From positions 1-64,000 of the forward strand of contig JALHOZ010000012.1 of the NCBI GenBank assembly GCA_022842725.1: a stretch of 64,000 nt of DNA, read 5' to 3'. The translations under genes and the position numbers were made by a program. Below, in pieces: positions 1 to 9,036 of the stretch. Each line of letters opens with the position of its first letter. Position 1 is the stretch's first letter. The notes beneath the pieces were generated by a model that was not told where the DNA came from, made no database searches, and saw only the letters and a program-made list of their open reading frames with translations. The DNA comes from Saprospiraceae bacterium. GTDB lineage: Bacteria; Bacteroidota; Bacteroidia; Chitinophagales; Saprospiraceae.

Positions 1-1538
1 GCATTTAATGAATTGAAGCCATAAAAATTAAAAAAGTCCAGTGATGTAAAACCCAAAGAAATATTAGTTTTGGCTTCATCATCAAAATTTTTGTAAAAAC
101 GATCAGGAATCAAACCTATCCGATTGACTAATTTGCTAAAACCCAAAAAATCTACGTGCGTTGGAACCTGCAGGTTGGAATTCAAAGAAATATTTCGGGA
201 TTGAAGTGAAAAAATCCGACCACCTTCCACATTCCTGCCAATATTCAGACCAAAACCGAATTGACCTCTCAAAGAAAAATTTTCAGCACCTCTCAAAAAA
301 TTCCTGTCGATAATATTTCCGGAGACTGACATTCCCAAAAGATTAAAAACATCAAAAGAACTGTAATAAGCTTCCAGGTCTCCTTCCACGATATATTTGT
401 TGTCCTGAGGGGTCAACAAAATGGATACGTCAAGAATTGAGTCTGATCCGACCTTTGGCGTTGCGGTTATATTCACAAACCTGTAGGGTGGCAAAGAATT
501 GAGCTTTCTAAAAGTTTTTTGCCTGTCGGAAAAAGTATACTTAGCCCCTTCTTTCAAAAACACAGATTTCCTTAATACTGACGATTTTACCAATAATTTA
601 TTGCCAAAATATTGGATTTTCATACCTAATGTATCGATTCTGCTTTTGGGTTTGAATGCATCAAATTCTTTATAATAATCAGGAAATACGTTAATATCTC
701 CAATACTGAATGATATATGTTTTTCCGCATTGGCAGGTGGAGCTATTTCAAACCAAAAATCAATTTCTTTGGACACTTTATTACTGTCAGCCACAATATC
801 AATGAAACTGGTATTAAAATTAATGTATCCTTCATTCTGCACATCCAAAGTAATCCTGCTTTTTTCAAGATTAAAATCATTTAAATCAAAATATTGTCCA
901 GCTTTCACGAATGCCGCAGACAGGTTATTCCGTACAATGGACATGATCGCAGAATCTGCACAGCTGTACTGAACAGATTTAATTTTGTACCTCTGCTTTG
1001 GGTTTACAATATAGGTGACTTTTGTTTTGTTGGAAATGGATACATAAGTACCAAAAGATGTCGTATTCGACCTGACTTTGTTTTTTTCGACAGTTGTAAA
1101 ATCGACAATCGCGTCAAAATACCCCTTTTCATTTCTGAGAAAATCTTCCATATCACGGACATTTTCTTTTGTTTTTTCTTCATCATAAAGGGTTGGTGGC
1201 TGACCTATATTTCTTATACCTTTATGAAACCATGTTGTATCCCCTGCCTCTGCGTTACTGAGGTAAATCCATTCTCTGGGTATTACAAACAATAATCTCT
1301 CATTCGGAATTTGAGAAATCATAGCCGTTAAATCATTATTCAACTCCTTTTTGTCCATTCCATGCACTTCTTCTTTAAAAAAAATGCGGTTTGACTTCAA
1401 CAATACATCTTGTGGTTGCAAATAACGGGAAGTCTGACAGGATGTGAAATAAAACAGCCCGAAAAAAATAAATACAACCCGAAATAATATCGGAGAAGAC
1501 TTGGGGATAAATGAGCTAGTGAAAAAATAAAAATTCAT
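1..1538 (-). CDS. TamA/BamA-like outer-membrane lipoprotein barrel (partial, C-terminus beyond window)
   Basis: Open frame from an ATG at 1538 down to base 1 without a stop (512 codons seen). The N-terminus has a hydrophobic signal followed by a lipobox ending FTSC (Cys at about residue 34), so it is predicted to be a lipoprotein. The next 200 residues resemble the POTRA-containing periplasmic part of Bacteroidota TamA/BamA paralogs (motif NEKGYFDA after a PPTLYDEE stretch). The visible C-terminal part is rich in alternating hydrophobic residues and short turns, as expected at the start of an Omp85 beta barrel. Likely role: insertion or translocation of outer-membrane proteins. The family assignment is from remembered sequence patterns; the barrel itself is mostly off the window. 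Confidence 0.8.
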   Translation of the reverse strand, partial: MNFYFFTSSFIPKSSPILFRVVFIFFGLFYFTSCQTSRYLQPQDVLLKSNRIFFKEEVHGMDKKELNNDLTAMISQIPNERLLFVIPREWIYLSNAEAGDTTWFHKGIRNIGQPPTLYDEEKTKENVRDMEDFLRNEKGYFDAIVDFTTVEKNKVRSNTTSFGTYVSISNKTKVTYIVNPKQRYKIKSVQYSCADSAIMSIVRNNLSAAFVKAGQYFDLNDFNLEKSRITLDVQNEGYINFNTSFIDIVADSNKVSKEIDFWFEIAPPANAEKHISFSIGDINVFPDYYKEFDAFKPKSRIDTLGMKIQYFGNKLLVKSSVLRKSVFLKEGAKYTFSDRQKTFRKLNSLPPYRFVNITATPKVGSDSILDVSILLTPQDNKYIVEGDLEAYYSSFDVFNLLGMSVSGNIIDRNFLRGAENFSLRGQFGFGLNIGRNVEGGRIFSLQSRNISLNSNLQVPTHVDFLGFSKLVNRIGLIPDRFYKNFDDEAKTNISLGFTSLDFFNFYGFNSLN

Positions 1539-1626
1539 TCCGGCTTAATTCAGGGAAAAATGATGAAAAAAATCCTGAAAAAAATTAGTTTTGTCCGCAA
1601 TTTGGTCAGAATATGTTGTTATACAG

Positions 1627-1655
1627 TTTGTTAACGACCAAAATATTTGATTTTG
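1627..1655 (+). promoter_or_regulatory. Possible Bacteroidota promoter for the SpoU methyltransferase
   Basis: TTTG at 1627-1630 is followed after 17 bases by TGATTTTG (1648-1655), one mismatch from the TAnnTTTG -7 element used by the Bacteroidota primary sigma factor. A start near 1660 would leave a leader of about 25 bases before the GTG start. Inferred only from pattern. Confidence 0.25.
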
Positions 1656-1684
1656 TATGAAATAACCGAAAAACAATACATCCT

Positions 1685-2446
1685 GTGGTAAGTAAATCAC
1701 AAATAAAATTTATAAAATCTTTGAACCTGCAAAAATTCAGGCAAAAATATGATAAATTTACAGCAGAAGGCGAAAAAACGGTAACAGAATTTATAAAACA
1801 TCAAAAATACCCTCTTGAGCAGGTATATTGTGATTCTCCCACGGTTTTTGACTATTTTTCCCGATTGGTTACTGCAGAAAAACTGACCTTGGTTACAAGG
1901 TCAGAAATGGAACAAATATCTATGTTTAAAACACCTTCCCATATCATGGCTGTCTTTGAAAAAAAAGAACCTGAATGGGATGTTTCAGAAATCGTCGGGG
2001 AGAAAACCTTGTATCTCGATGACATTCAGGATCCCGGAAATCTCGGGACGATGATCAGAATAGCCGATTGGTTTGGTATCAAAAATGTAATCCGTTCATC
2101 AGGTTCTGCCGATTTTTATCACCCCAAAGTGATTCAGTCTACTATGGGAAGTTTGTGCAATGTACGTTTAAAAACCATGGCACTTTCCGAAATTACTGGT
2201 CAAACTGTCAAAATACCGGTCATTGGTGCATTGCTGGAAGGGGAAACACTCCGGCAAAATCATCAACTCCCCGCATCAGGCATTTTGGTCATCGGAAATG
2301 AAGGACATGGTATCAAACCTGAAAACATAGGTTTCATTACCCACCCTTTCCGGATTTCCGGACATCAAAACAAAATTGCAGAATCGTTAAATGCCGCTTC
2401 AGCATGCAGTATTTTTTGTTTTGAGTGGTCAATGGTATCCCAATAA
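1685..2446 (+). CDS. TrmH/SpoU family RNA 2'-O-ribose methyltransferase
   Basis: 253 residues starting at a GTG; no upstream ATG is available in frame. An N-terminal substrate-binding domain (about 1-95) precedes a SPOUT methylase domain. The three SpoU motifs are visible: DDIQDPGNLGTMIRIA (112-127), IGNEGHGI (203-210) and IAESLNAASA (231-240). The family transfers methyl from SAM to the 2'-OH of a specific rRNA or tRNA ribose, using a deep trefoil knot as the SAM pocket. The target cannot be told from sequence alone; the RlmB/TsnR-like architecture suggests 23S rRNA. It ends only 8 bases from the convergent glgC stop. Confidence 0.9.
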   Translation: MVSKSQIKFIKSLNLQKFRQKYDKFTAEGEKTVTEFIKHQKYPLEQVYCDSPTVFDYFSRLVTAEKLTLVTRSEMEQISMFKTPSHIMAVFEKKEPEWDVSEIVGEKTLYLDDIQDPGNLGTMIRIADWFGIKNVIRSSGSADFYHPKVIQSTMGSLCNVRLKTMALSEITGQTVKIPVIGALLEGETLRQNHQLPASGILVIGNEGHGIKPENIGFITHPFRISGHQNKIAESLNAASACSIFCFEWSMVSQ

Positions 2447-2454
2447 CAAATGTC

Positions 2455-3768
2455 TTATTCTGCCTGATAACCGATAATGGTCCCATCAGGAATAATGGCA
2501 TTTTTATTAAGTACGACAATACCTTTTTTGATGACATAATGTTCATTCTCCTGATCTTTCAGTCTGTCATTACCTCTGATCAGTACCCTGTCCCCTACCC
2601 GGGCATGTTTGTCGATGATGGCATTTTCTATAAAACAATCCTTACCTATTCCCATGGGAATGTCAGATTTACTCGCCAAAAACTCCAATGGTTCCCAGTA
2701 GTCATTTCCCATGATGTAACTGTTTTTTATAACAGTGCCATGACCTATTCTGGACCGGATTCCTAAAATGGAATTTTCCACCAGTTTTGCATTTACAATG
2801 GAACCTTCCGCCACAATGGAATTGGTAAAGGTAACACCAGAAAATTTTGCCGGTGGCAACAATCTGGGACGCGTAAAAATTTTATTATTATTGTCAAATA
2901 AATTGAAATCAGGTATGTCTTTTGTCAAAGCCAGATTGGCTTCAAAAAAAGATTTAATGTCTCCTATATCTGTCCAGTATCCATCGTAAGCGTAACTGAC
3001 CACGTTTAAACCGCCGGCAATAGATTGTGGTATAAGTTCTTTTCCAAAATCTACAGCATCAGGATTGTTATTCAACAAATCACGCAGGGCTGCTCTGCTG
3101 AAAATATAAATTCCCATGGAGGCAAGATAATGTTTCCCCTGATTTTTCAAATGGTCTTCCACTTCTGATTGCCATTCCGGCAATATATCATGTCCGGGTT
3201 TTTCGATAAATCTTTCAATATTGGAATCGCCATCAACTTTCATGATTCCAAAAGAAGTGGCATCATCTGCTATTACAGGAATGGTTGCGATCGTAACATC
3301 TGCTTTTTTTTCAATATGGACTTCAAACATCTCCCTGAAATCCATCTGGTACAGCTGATCACCCGATAAAATTAAAATATGGTCAAAATTATGGTAAGCA
3401 AAATTGCGGACTGACTGACGCACTGCATCTGCTGTGCCCTGAAACCAATTCATATTCAATGCAGTTTGTTCTGCCGCAAGGATGTCTACAAAACCGTTTG
3501 AAAAATTATCAAAGTGAAAAGTGTTTTTGATATGTTTGTTTAATGACGCAGAATTGTACTGAGTAAGGACAAAAATTCTGTATAAACCTGAATTTAAACA
3601 ATTCGATATCGGAATGTCTATCAATCTGTATTTTCCGCCTATAGGAACGGCAGGTTTGGATCTGTCCTTCGTAAGAGGATACAACCGGGAACCGGCACCG
3701 CCGCCTAAAATGAGGCAAATCGACCTTCCCATTGCAACGGAGGCATCATATTTTTCGGATTTTGACAT
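2455..3768 (-). CDS. glgC: Glucose-1-phosphate adenylyltransferase (ADP-glucose pyrophosphorylase)
   Basis: 437 residues, full length for bacterial GlgC. Makes ADP-glucose from glucose-1-phosphate and ATP, the committed step of glycogen synthesis. The nucleotidyltransferase signature GGGAGSRLYPLT lies at 22-33, followed by KPAVPIGGKYRLID (38-51) and later SGDQLYQMD; the C-terminal third shows left-handed beta-helix hexapeptide character (NSIVAEGSIV, NAIIDKHARVGD). Start chosen at the first ATG; a second Met at residue 13 sits directly before the core domain and is an alternative. No other glycogen gene is adjacent, so it appears to be a stand-alone glgC. Upstream, CAACTTTG resembles a -7 element. 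Confidence 0.95.
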   Translation of the reverse strand: MSKSEKYDASVAMGRSICLILGGGAGSRLYPLTKDRSKPAVPIGGKYRLIDIPISNCLNSGLYRIFVLTQYNSASLNKHIKNTFHFDNFSNGFVDILAAEQTALNMNWFQGTADAVRQSVRNFAYHNFDHILILSGDQLYQMDFREMFEVHIEKKADVTIATIPVIADDATSFGIMKVDGDSNIERFIEKPGHDILPEWQSEVEDHLKNQGKHYLASMGIYIFSRAALRDLLNNNPDAVDFGKELIPQSIAGGLNVVSYAYDGYWTDIGDIKSFFEANLALTKDIPDFNLFDNNNKIFTRPRLLPPAKFSGVTFTNSIVAEGSIVNAKLVENSILGIRSRIGHGTVIKNSYIMGNDYWEPLEFLASKSDIPMGIGKDCFIENAIIDKHARVGDRVLIRGNDRLKDQENEHYVIKKGIVVLNKNAIIPDGTIIGYQAE

Positions 3769-3894
3769 GGTTTTTATATTTACAAAGTTGAATGGACAAT
3801 ATTAGTAAATATTCAGATATCTACAAGGCAAATAACCGAAAATTTACAAAAAAGTAATATAAATTATTATTTTAACAGTTAAGACTGATCTGTA

Positions 3895-4908
3895 TCATAA
3901 GATCAGCAGATTACATCCCCTGATATCTGCATTGTCCAATCGCCCGGTAAGGTATAATACGTTATCATCAGTAATGTAGCCTGTATCTTCAGTAAGGATA
4001 AAGGCACAACTGTCAATATTGGCTGCATCCATACAGCCTACCATACCTTGTTTGCCTCTACCTTCGACTGTCAGTGGATCCTGAAGTTGCCTGATGACAG
4101 GTATCAATTGAGTACCAAAGGTAAATCCCACACCCTGATTTGTATAAGCCTGCGAAAAAAGTTCTGTCATACCGTATTCAGAATAGACAAAAGGTGTCAA
4201 AAATCCTTTTTGTAATGTCCCGAACAATTCTTCTTTGGTCATATCTTCCCTGAGACCTTTCATTCCCCCGGTTTCGACGATATAGATGTCAGGGGTTGAC
4301 CATCTATAATTTTCTAAAAAATTCAACAAAGCGTAACTGACGCCAAAAATCAAAGGTTTTTTACCAGAAAGGGTATTTGAATTCACGATTTGCTCGAGTT
4401 CGGCTTCTTTGCCATGAACAAACATACTTCCGTTTTGCCTGGTTTTACTGATAAAATAATCAACCATACAAATCAAAGACGAATCTCCCCTGTCAACATA
4501 CCCAGGTAGCAAAGAATAAATACAATATTGATCCAGGGGACCAAAATGACGGTTCCAGATATATTCTGCATTTTTCAGATATAAATTTATGTCTTTGACA
4601 AAATGTCGGGAACGTATTGTTTGGGTGGTTCCGCTACTTTTAAAAATACCGGTTTCCGCCCATAATCCGGTTTTTATATCATGGACTTTAAAGGCCGATA
4701 TCGGCAACAAAGGAATGTCAAAAATTTGGAAGACATTTTGAGGTGATTTTGACAAAATATCACAATATTTTTTGTATACCTGATTATTAAGATATTGGTA
4801 TTCAAATAATTGCAAAAAATAATCCTTTTTATCAAAAGATACAGGGTCAGTATATGACTGACTCAGATGTTTTACCAACTTTTCCCTTGTCACTGTATGA
4901 ACGGTCAT
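3895..4908 (-). CDS. LuxE-like acyl-protein synthetase / AMP-forming acyltransferase
   Basis: 337 residues. The sequence matches the LuxE/acyl-protein synthetase family, distant relatives of ANL adenylating enzymes: SSGTT (91-95) is the phosphate-binding loop, ETGGMKG (212-218) and YGMTEL (245-250) correspond to the A4/A5-type adenylate motifs. The family activates a carboxylate as acyl-AMP and moves it to an enzyme cysteine. There are no luciferase or fatty-acid reductase genes nearby, so bioluminescence is not implied. Such orphan LuxE genes occur in many Bacteroidota; the substrate is unknown. It stands alone with about 125 bases to glgC. No -7 element is evident upstream. Confidence 0.8.
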   Translation of the reverse strand: MTVHTVTREKLVKHLSQSYTDPVSFDKKDYFLQLFEYQYLNNQVYKKYCDILSKSPQNVFQIFDIPLLPISAFKVHDIKTGLWAETGIFKSSGTTQTIRSRHFVKDINLYLKNAEYIWNRHFGPLDQYCIYSLLPGYVDRGDSSLICMVDYFISKTRQNGSMFVHGKEAELEQIVNSNTLSGKKPLIFGVSYALLNFLENYRWSTPDIYIVETGGMKGLREDMTKEELFGTLQKGFLTPFVYSEYGMTELFSQAYTNQGVGFTFGTQLIPVIRQLQDPLTVEGRGKQGMVGCMDAANIDSCAFILTEDTGYITDDNVLYLTGRLDNADIRGCNLLIL

Positions 4909-5069
4909 GATTATATAATAGGATTTTTTTTTAAAAGTTCAGTTTACGACTTATTTATAATAAAATCATAAAAAATAAAACTTTAAAATGGCAATATTCG
5001 TTACCTTGTTACGTCTATCAATTTCTGATATGTATTGTTGATTTTGATCAGAAAAAACATAAGCACTCT

Positions 5070-5579
5070 ATGATTCCTTTATTTGGCCCTAAAATTTTTT
5101 TTATCGTAGTTTTGACAACTGCTATTTCATTCAGCGGCTGTCTTTCGCCTCCGGAATTCGACCCGACTCCTGAAATCACAGAAATCAGTTTGTCCAAAAA
5201 TACCATGGTGCAGGGTGTAACCCAAACTGACTCCATTATTTTCAAAATAAGTTTTACTGACGGTGACGGAGATTTTGGTTCAAATGTCTCCGGAAGCAAT
5301 TCAAATATTTTTATCACTGACGGCAGAAACCAAAACCTTGTTTACGATTTTAAAGCTCCGGAAATTCCGACGCAAAGCGCCGAAAACGGAGTCAGAGGCA
5401 CTATATATCTCACCATGTATACCTTGTGTTGTCTGGCCAATCAAAACCAGAATTGTTGTCTGACTCCTTTGGGATGTCCTTCAGAAAACACATTTCCTTT
5501 TGAAGTATTTATAAGAGACAGATCAGGAAAAAATTCCAACAAAGTTACAACAAACAATATTGTTCTTCTTTGTAATTAA
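5070..5579 (+). CDS. Small predicted lipoprotein, unknown function
   Basis: 169 residues. A signal segment of about 22 residues ends in the lipobox FSGC, so the mature protein is likely lipid-anchored. The mature part contains FTDGDGDFG, an acidic turn common in extracellular Bacteroidota domains with Ig- or cadherin-like folds, and five Cys clustered at TLCCLANQNQNCCLTPLGC which could form disulfides or bind metal. No enzymatic motif recognised. It lies directly upstream of secG on the same strand; whether they are co-transcribed is uncertain because secG appears to have its own promoter. Confidence 0.7.
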   Translation: MIPLFGPKIFFIVVLTTAISFSGCLSPPEFDPTPEITEISLSKNTMVQGVTQTDSIIFKISFTDGDGDFGSNVSGSNSNIFITDGRNQNLVYDFKAPEIPTQSAENGVRGTIYLTMYTLCCLANQNQNCCLTPLGCPSENTFPFEVFIRDRSGKNSNKVTTNNIVLLCN

Positions 5580-5598
5580 TTTATTTTACCTTCTTTTC

Positions 5599-5629
5599 TT
5601 GTACAAACCAAAAATATTGATTTATTTTG
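5599..5629 (+). promoter_or_regulatory. Candidate promoter of secG
   Basis: TTG (5599-5601), 20-base spacer, TTATTTTG (5622-5629), one mismatch from TAnnTTTG. The predicted start lies about 20 bases before the secG ATG. Pattern-based inference. Confidence 0.4.
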
Positions 5630-5655
5630 CACCCTATTTTTAAAAGTTCACAAAC

Positions 5656-5922
5656 ATGATAACAGGATTAACCATATTAATAGCCATCAACTGTGTATTA
5701 CTCATGGCTGTAGTTTTGATTCAAAACCCAAAAGGAGGAGGGGTTGACTCTAATTTCGGAGGAGCTGCCGCAAATCAAATGTTTGGCGCTGCAAAATCAA
5801 CAGATTTTGTAGAAAAAGTAACATGGGGACTTGCAGCCACTTTATTTATTTTATGCATTATTACAGCAATGTTGGTGAGCGGAAGTACAACAGGTACAGA
5901 AGTCATACAAGATTTACAATAA
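5656..5922 (+). CDS. secG: Preprotein translocase subunit SecG
   Basis: 88 residues, typical SecG size. Two membrane helices (about 1-20 and 54-76) flank the conserved cytoplasmic loop with QNPKGGG (24-30) and the FGGAAANQMFGA stretch typical of SecG. It stimulates SecA-driven protein export through SecYEG in the inner membrane. It is followed by a strong intrinsic terminator, so it is transcribed as a short unit. Confidence 0.95.
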   Translation: MITGLTILIAINCVLLMAVVLIQNPKGGGVDSNFGGAAANQMFGAAKSTDFVEKVTWGLAATLFILCIITAMLVSGSTTGTEVIQDLQ

Positions 5923-5950
5923 TATATACTCAACTCAATCTCAACGAATT

Positions 5951-5984
5951 GCCTGCATCTTTTATGATTGCGGGCTTTTTTTTT
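5951..5984 (+). terminator. Intrinsic terminator downstream of secG
   Basis: GCCTGCA at 5951-5957 pairs with TGCGGGC (5969-5975, one G-T pair) around a short loop, directly followed by nine T residues (5976-5984). Classic stem plus T-tract on the plus strand. Confidence 0.75.
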
Positions 5985-6039
5985 AATAAAAACTATCTGA
6001 CTTCGAAAAACAGATTCTGAAATAATCCCCTATATTATT

Positions 6040-6906
6040 TCAAAACACGCATTTACGGGCACCGTTCAAAGACTTACGTTTTTTCCTTTCAAGAATGGGA
6101 TCAAACAACACAGATACTGAGATGGAACTAAATATATACCAATCATTATCCTTACTGTTTCCTCTTCCTTTTGTAGTGAGTTCTTCAAGTTTAATCCCGT
6201 TGGGAAGTAAGTTTCCTTTATACGATAAATTGACAGCCATCTCACCTTTTTCTGCCCGAAGCATGTCAAAATCCGGATAATCCGTACTCACATCATCCAA
6301 ATAATCTGTAAAAGTAATTCGTGGAGTTACGTCCAGGCTAACGCGGAAATATTCATTCAGATCATAAGAAAGGCCAAATCCAAGAGGAATAGCAATCTGC
6401 TGCAATGCATAAGGTTGTTGATCACTGCCCGGCAATCCCTGACCTTCTGTAGATAATGGTTGTAAATCATACCATTTTCCATCATAACTGCCTTGTGGGT
6501 TAAAGGAAAAATAGGCTATCCCTGTTCTGACAAAGGGTTTAAGGTCATATTTTCTAAAAAACTTATAATATTCAAGGAAAAAAATATCTGTGGTGACTGC
6601 CCATTCATAAATTTTGGTTCTGAAATTCAGATTTCTGTTTCTTCGCCAATCATCGACTGCATACCTGTCGGAAGCCTGAATTTGCCCATGACTGTAGGAG
6701 ATTCTTAAAGAAAACCGGTCATTTAGGTGATATCCCAGATTAATTCCATAACCAAATTGGGTTCCCTGAAAACTAAATCGGTATTTTAACGGAGAAATAT
6801 CTCCCTGGTAAGTGGTTCCTGCAATATTAAAACCGATCTCAACAAACTGAGCTGCCAAAGGAGTGGTAAAAATTATAAGAAAAAACAATAATAATTTGCC
6901 TGTCAT
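6040..6906 (-). CDS. PorG-like DUF6089 outer-membrane beta-barrel protein
   Basis: 288 residues from the ATG at 6906. An upstream in-frame ATG at 6978 would add 24 basic residues before the signal peptide, so the inner start is preferred because MTGKLLLFFLII...AAQ is a standard signal peptide. The remainder is amphipathic barrel sequence ending in strand-like SISVSVLFDP. It resembles DUF6089, the family that includes PorG, an outer-membrane part of the type IX secretion system; the CotH protein at 40507-42105 carries a T9SS sorting domain, which fits. Several DUF6089 paralogs exist per genome, so a T9SS role for this copy is inference. Confidence 0.65.
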   Translation of the reverse strand: MTGKLLLFFLIIFTTPLAAQFVEIGFNIAGTTYQGDISPLKYRFSFQGTQFGYGINLGYHLNDRFSLRISYSHGQIQASDRYAVDDWRRNRNLNFRTKIYEWAVTTDIFFLEYYKFFRKYDLKPFVRTGIAYFSFNPQGSYDGKWYDLQPLSTEGQGLPGSDQQPYALQQIAIPLGFGLSYDLNEYFRVSLDVTPRITFTDYLDDVSTDYPDFDMLRAEKGEMAVNLSYKGNLLPNGIKLEELTTKGRGNSKDNDWYIFSSISVSVLFDPILERKKRKSLNGARKCVF

Positions 6907-7045
6907 TTTCCGGAGAGGAAAAAAAGGTATACAAACCCGGGTAAAGGTTTCGGATAAATTTTTTTTAATACAATACATAGCACAATGTGTGTTATCATAG
7001 TAGACACAAAATTTTACAGAACCCCCTATTTAATTTGTATTTATA

Positions 7046-8377
7046 TTATGGTTGCAGCCATAATTTTTTTGATGCTGAGGATTCCGGTTTCCAAAATGAT
7101 ACAAATTTCCCATCCGGATCATATTTTTTAGCCTGCGTTTCCGGATTAAAGTATCGGTCCTCTCTCGGATCGTTCCCCACGCCGGCAATATAATTCCAAT
7201 TACCATAATTAGAACAAGGGTCATAATCCAAAAGTAGAGATTCAAAATATTCGGCTCCTATTCTCCAGTCCGCATGAAGATCATTCACTAAATAACTGGC
7301 GGCAATCTGACGTCCTCGATTGCTCAAAAACCCGGTTTGTTTCAACTGATTCATACATGCATCCACAATGTCAACTCCTGTGTCACATTGAACCCAGTTT
7401 TTCCATAACTGATGGTTAACATCGGCTTTAGGACTGTTTCTCAGGCCTCCGGGTTTAAATATACAATTGCCATACTTTTTACCCATCAATCTGAAAAAAT
7501 CTCTCCATAACAATTCAAAAATCATCCAATAAGTTGATTTTGATTCTCCATATTCTCCTTCAAACTTTTTGATTTCACTAAAAATTATTTTGGGAGAAAG
7601 ACAACCTGTGGCCAGCCATGGGGAAAACTTGGATGAATAGTCCCATCCTAAAAGATCATTCCTCGTTTCAAAATAGGAAAGTATATTACGGGATTCCCAA
7701 AGATAGTAATGCAATTGTTTTAATGCTTCCGTTTCTCCTCCTGTAAACGAATGAATCTCCTTTTGTTTTGTATCCGGATACTTTTTTCCAAAAAAATCCA
7801 GAGTTGGAATTTCCCCGGCCGATACCTTATCAGGGTCATAAGGGATATTTGCAGGAACCGGCAAAGGCTCTCTGACAGGAACAATCTTTTCGACTTCTTT
7901 TCTGAATTGGGTAAAAACATCGGGGGTATGTGTCACGGGAAAAGGTAAATCAGACGTATAATATAACATTTTACCTCTGGTGTACCTCAATTCCTGCCCT
8001 ATGGTCCAGAGTTTTCGCTCCAGTGCATCCTGAACCAAAACCTCTTCCTGTGTCCTTTCTCTGTTGCAATAAACCCAACTGGTTTTCAAATCTTTTGCTA
8101 TATCAAACAAAATCTCTTCAGGTTTGCCTGTCCTAACAATCAGATCAGCACCCAATTTTTTCAGATTTTCCCGAAGATCTATGACAGACTCAATAATAAA
8201 TTGGGTTCTGAAAGCACTGATTTTTTCAAAACCAAAACTAGTTTTCCCAAAAAATACCCGCTCATCAAATACATAGACAGGAAAAATTTTTGCTTTTTTG
8301 TCCAAAGCCTCTGTCAATGCTTCGTTGTCGTGTATTCTGAGATCATTCCTGAACCAAATGATGGCACGATTCTGCAT
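7046..8377 (-). CDS. DASH-family cryptochrome / photolyase
   Basis: 443 residues from ATG 8377; an upstream ATG at 8407 would add ten residues without homology. N-terminal alpha/beta photolyase domain (IIWFRNDLRIHDNEAL near residues 5-20) and C-terminal FAD-binding helical domain with ELLWRDFFRLM, GRQIAASYLVNDL and NDPREDRYFN motifs. The last, followed by a YDPDGKFV stretch, is characteristic of the DASH branch. Members bind FAD and an antenna folate; they repair cyclobutane pyrimidine dimers in single-stranded or loop DNA, or act as blue-light sensors. Stand-alone gene with about 200 bases upstream; no light-regulated partner is adjacent. Confidence 0.88.
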   Translation of the reverse strand: MQNRAIIWFRNDLRIHDNEALTEALDKKAKIFPVYVFDERVFFGKTSFGFEKISAFRTQFIIESVIDLRENLKKLGADLIVRTGKPEEILFDIAKDLKTSWVYCNRERTQEEVLVQDALERKLWTIGQELRYTRGKMLYYTSDLPFPVTHTPDVFTQFRKEVEKIVPVREPLPVPANIPYDPDKVSAGEIPTLDFFGKKYPDTKQKEIHSFTGGETEALKQLHYYLWESRNILSYFETRNDLLGWDYSSKFSPWLATGCLSPKIIFSEIKKFEGEYGESKSTYWMIFELLWRDFFRLMGKKYGNCIFKPGGLRNSPKADVNHQLWKNWVQCDTGVDIVDACMNQLKQTGFLSNRGRQIAASYLVNDLHADWRIGAEYFESLLLDYDPCSNYGNWNYIAGVGNDPREDRYFNPETQAKKYDPDGKFVSFWKPESSASKKLWLQP

Positions 8378-8550
8378 TTTTTCCTTATTTAATTGACCAT
8401 CTAACAATTATACAGATAGCTTGTTCAAAATCTTTCTGTTTTTAAACGCCTAAAGAAACATAACGATAAAATCAGCAAAAATGCAAATTTGACAGGTCGG
8501 TTTTGAACAATAACACACAATTTGAATTATTCATATTAGACGACATTGCG

Positions 8551-8558
8551 TATCTTTG
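8551..8558 (+). promoter_or_regulatory. -7 promoter element for the SCO / cytochrome c operon
   Basis: TATCTTTG is a perfect TAnnTTTG. A start near 8562 gives a leader of about 17 bases before the ATG at 8579. No convincing TTG at the -33 position. Confidence 0.45.
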
Positions 8559-8578
8559 TGACAGAATAAATTTTTACC

Positions 8579-9016
8579 ATGCAAAAAACAAACATCTTCA
8601 GTTTTGTATTCGTGCTGACATTTTCCTTTTTGTTTATATCATGTCAAAACAAAACAAAAGAGGTACAAACTGAACAAACAGCAGGAAGTGAGGATCCGTT
8701 ATATCAGGAGGTGATGGCTATTCATGATGCTGTAATGCCTGAAATGGGCACTATTCACGCCTATAAAAAAGAATTAAAAATATTAAAAGATTCGTTTTCA
8801 AATGAAAACAAAATTCTTGATGCCATCCAAGTTCTCAACCAGGCTGACGACGGAATGATGGATTGGATGGCAGCATTTAAAGTTCCTGAAAACAAAGATT
8901 CAGTACAAATCTACCTTGAAAAGGAAAAAATAAAAATTCAGAAGGTCAGTGACGATATGTATGCATCCATGTCGTCTGCAAAAATACTTATTGACAGCCT
9001 GAAAAAAATTCAATAA
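8579..9016 (+). CDS. Small lipoprotein associated with SCO, unknown function
   Basis: 145 residues. Signal peptide with lipobox LFISC (Cys about residue 22). The mature part is highly charged and mostly helical by composition, with a conserved-looking segment MAIHDAVMPEMG near residue 45 that includes His and several Met, chemically suitable for copper but not a recognised site. It is the first gene of a three-gene operon with an SCO chaperone (20-base gap) and a cytochrome c, so a role in periplasmic copper or cytochrome handling is inferred from context only. I recall similar proteins in this position in other Bacteroidota. Confidence 0.7.
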   Translation: MQKTNIFSFVFVLTFSFLFISCQNKTKEVQTEQTAGSEDPLYQEVMAIHDAVMPEMGTIHAYKKELKILKDSFSNENKILDAIQVLNQADDGMMDWMAAFKVPENKDSVQIYLEKEKIKIQKVSDDMYASMSSAKILIDSLKKIQ

Positions 9017-9036
9017 TCTTTTTCTAATTCGCTAAA

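Noticed and set aside
3895-4908. Bioluminescence operon because of LuxE similarity
   Set aside because: No luxA, luxB, luxC or luxD in the neighbourhood; the gene stands alone.
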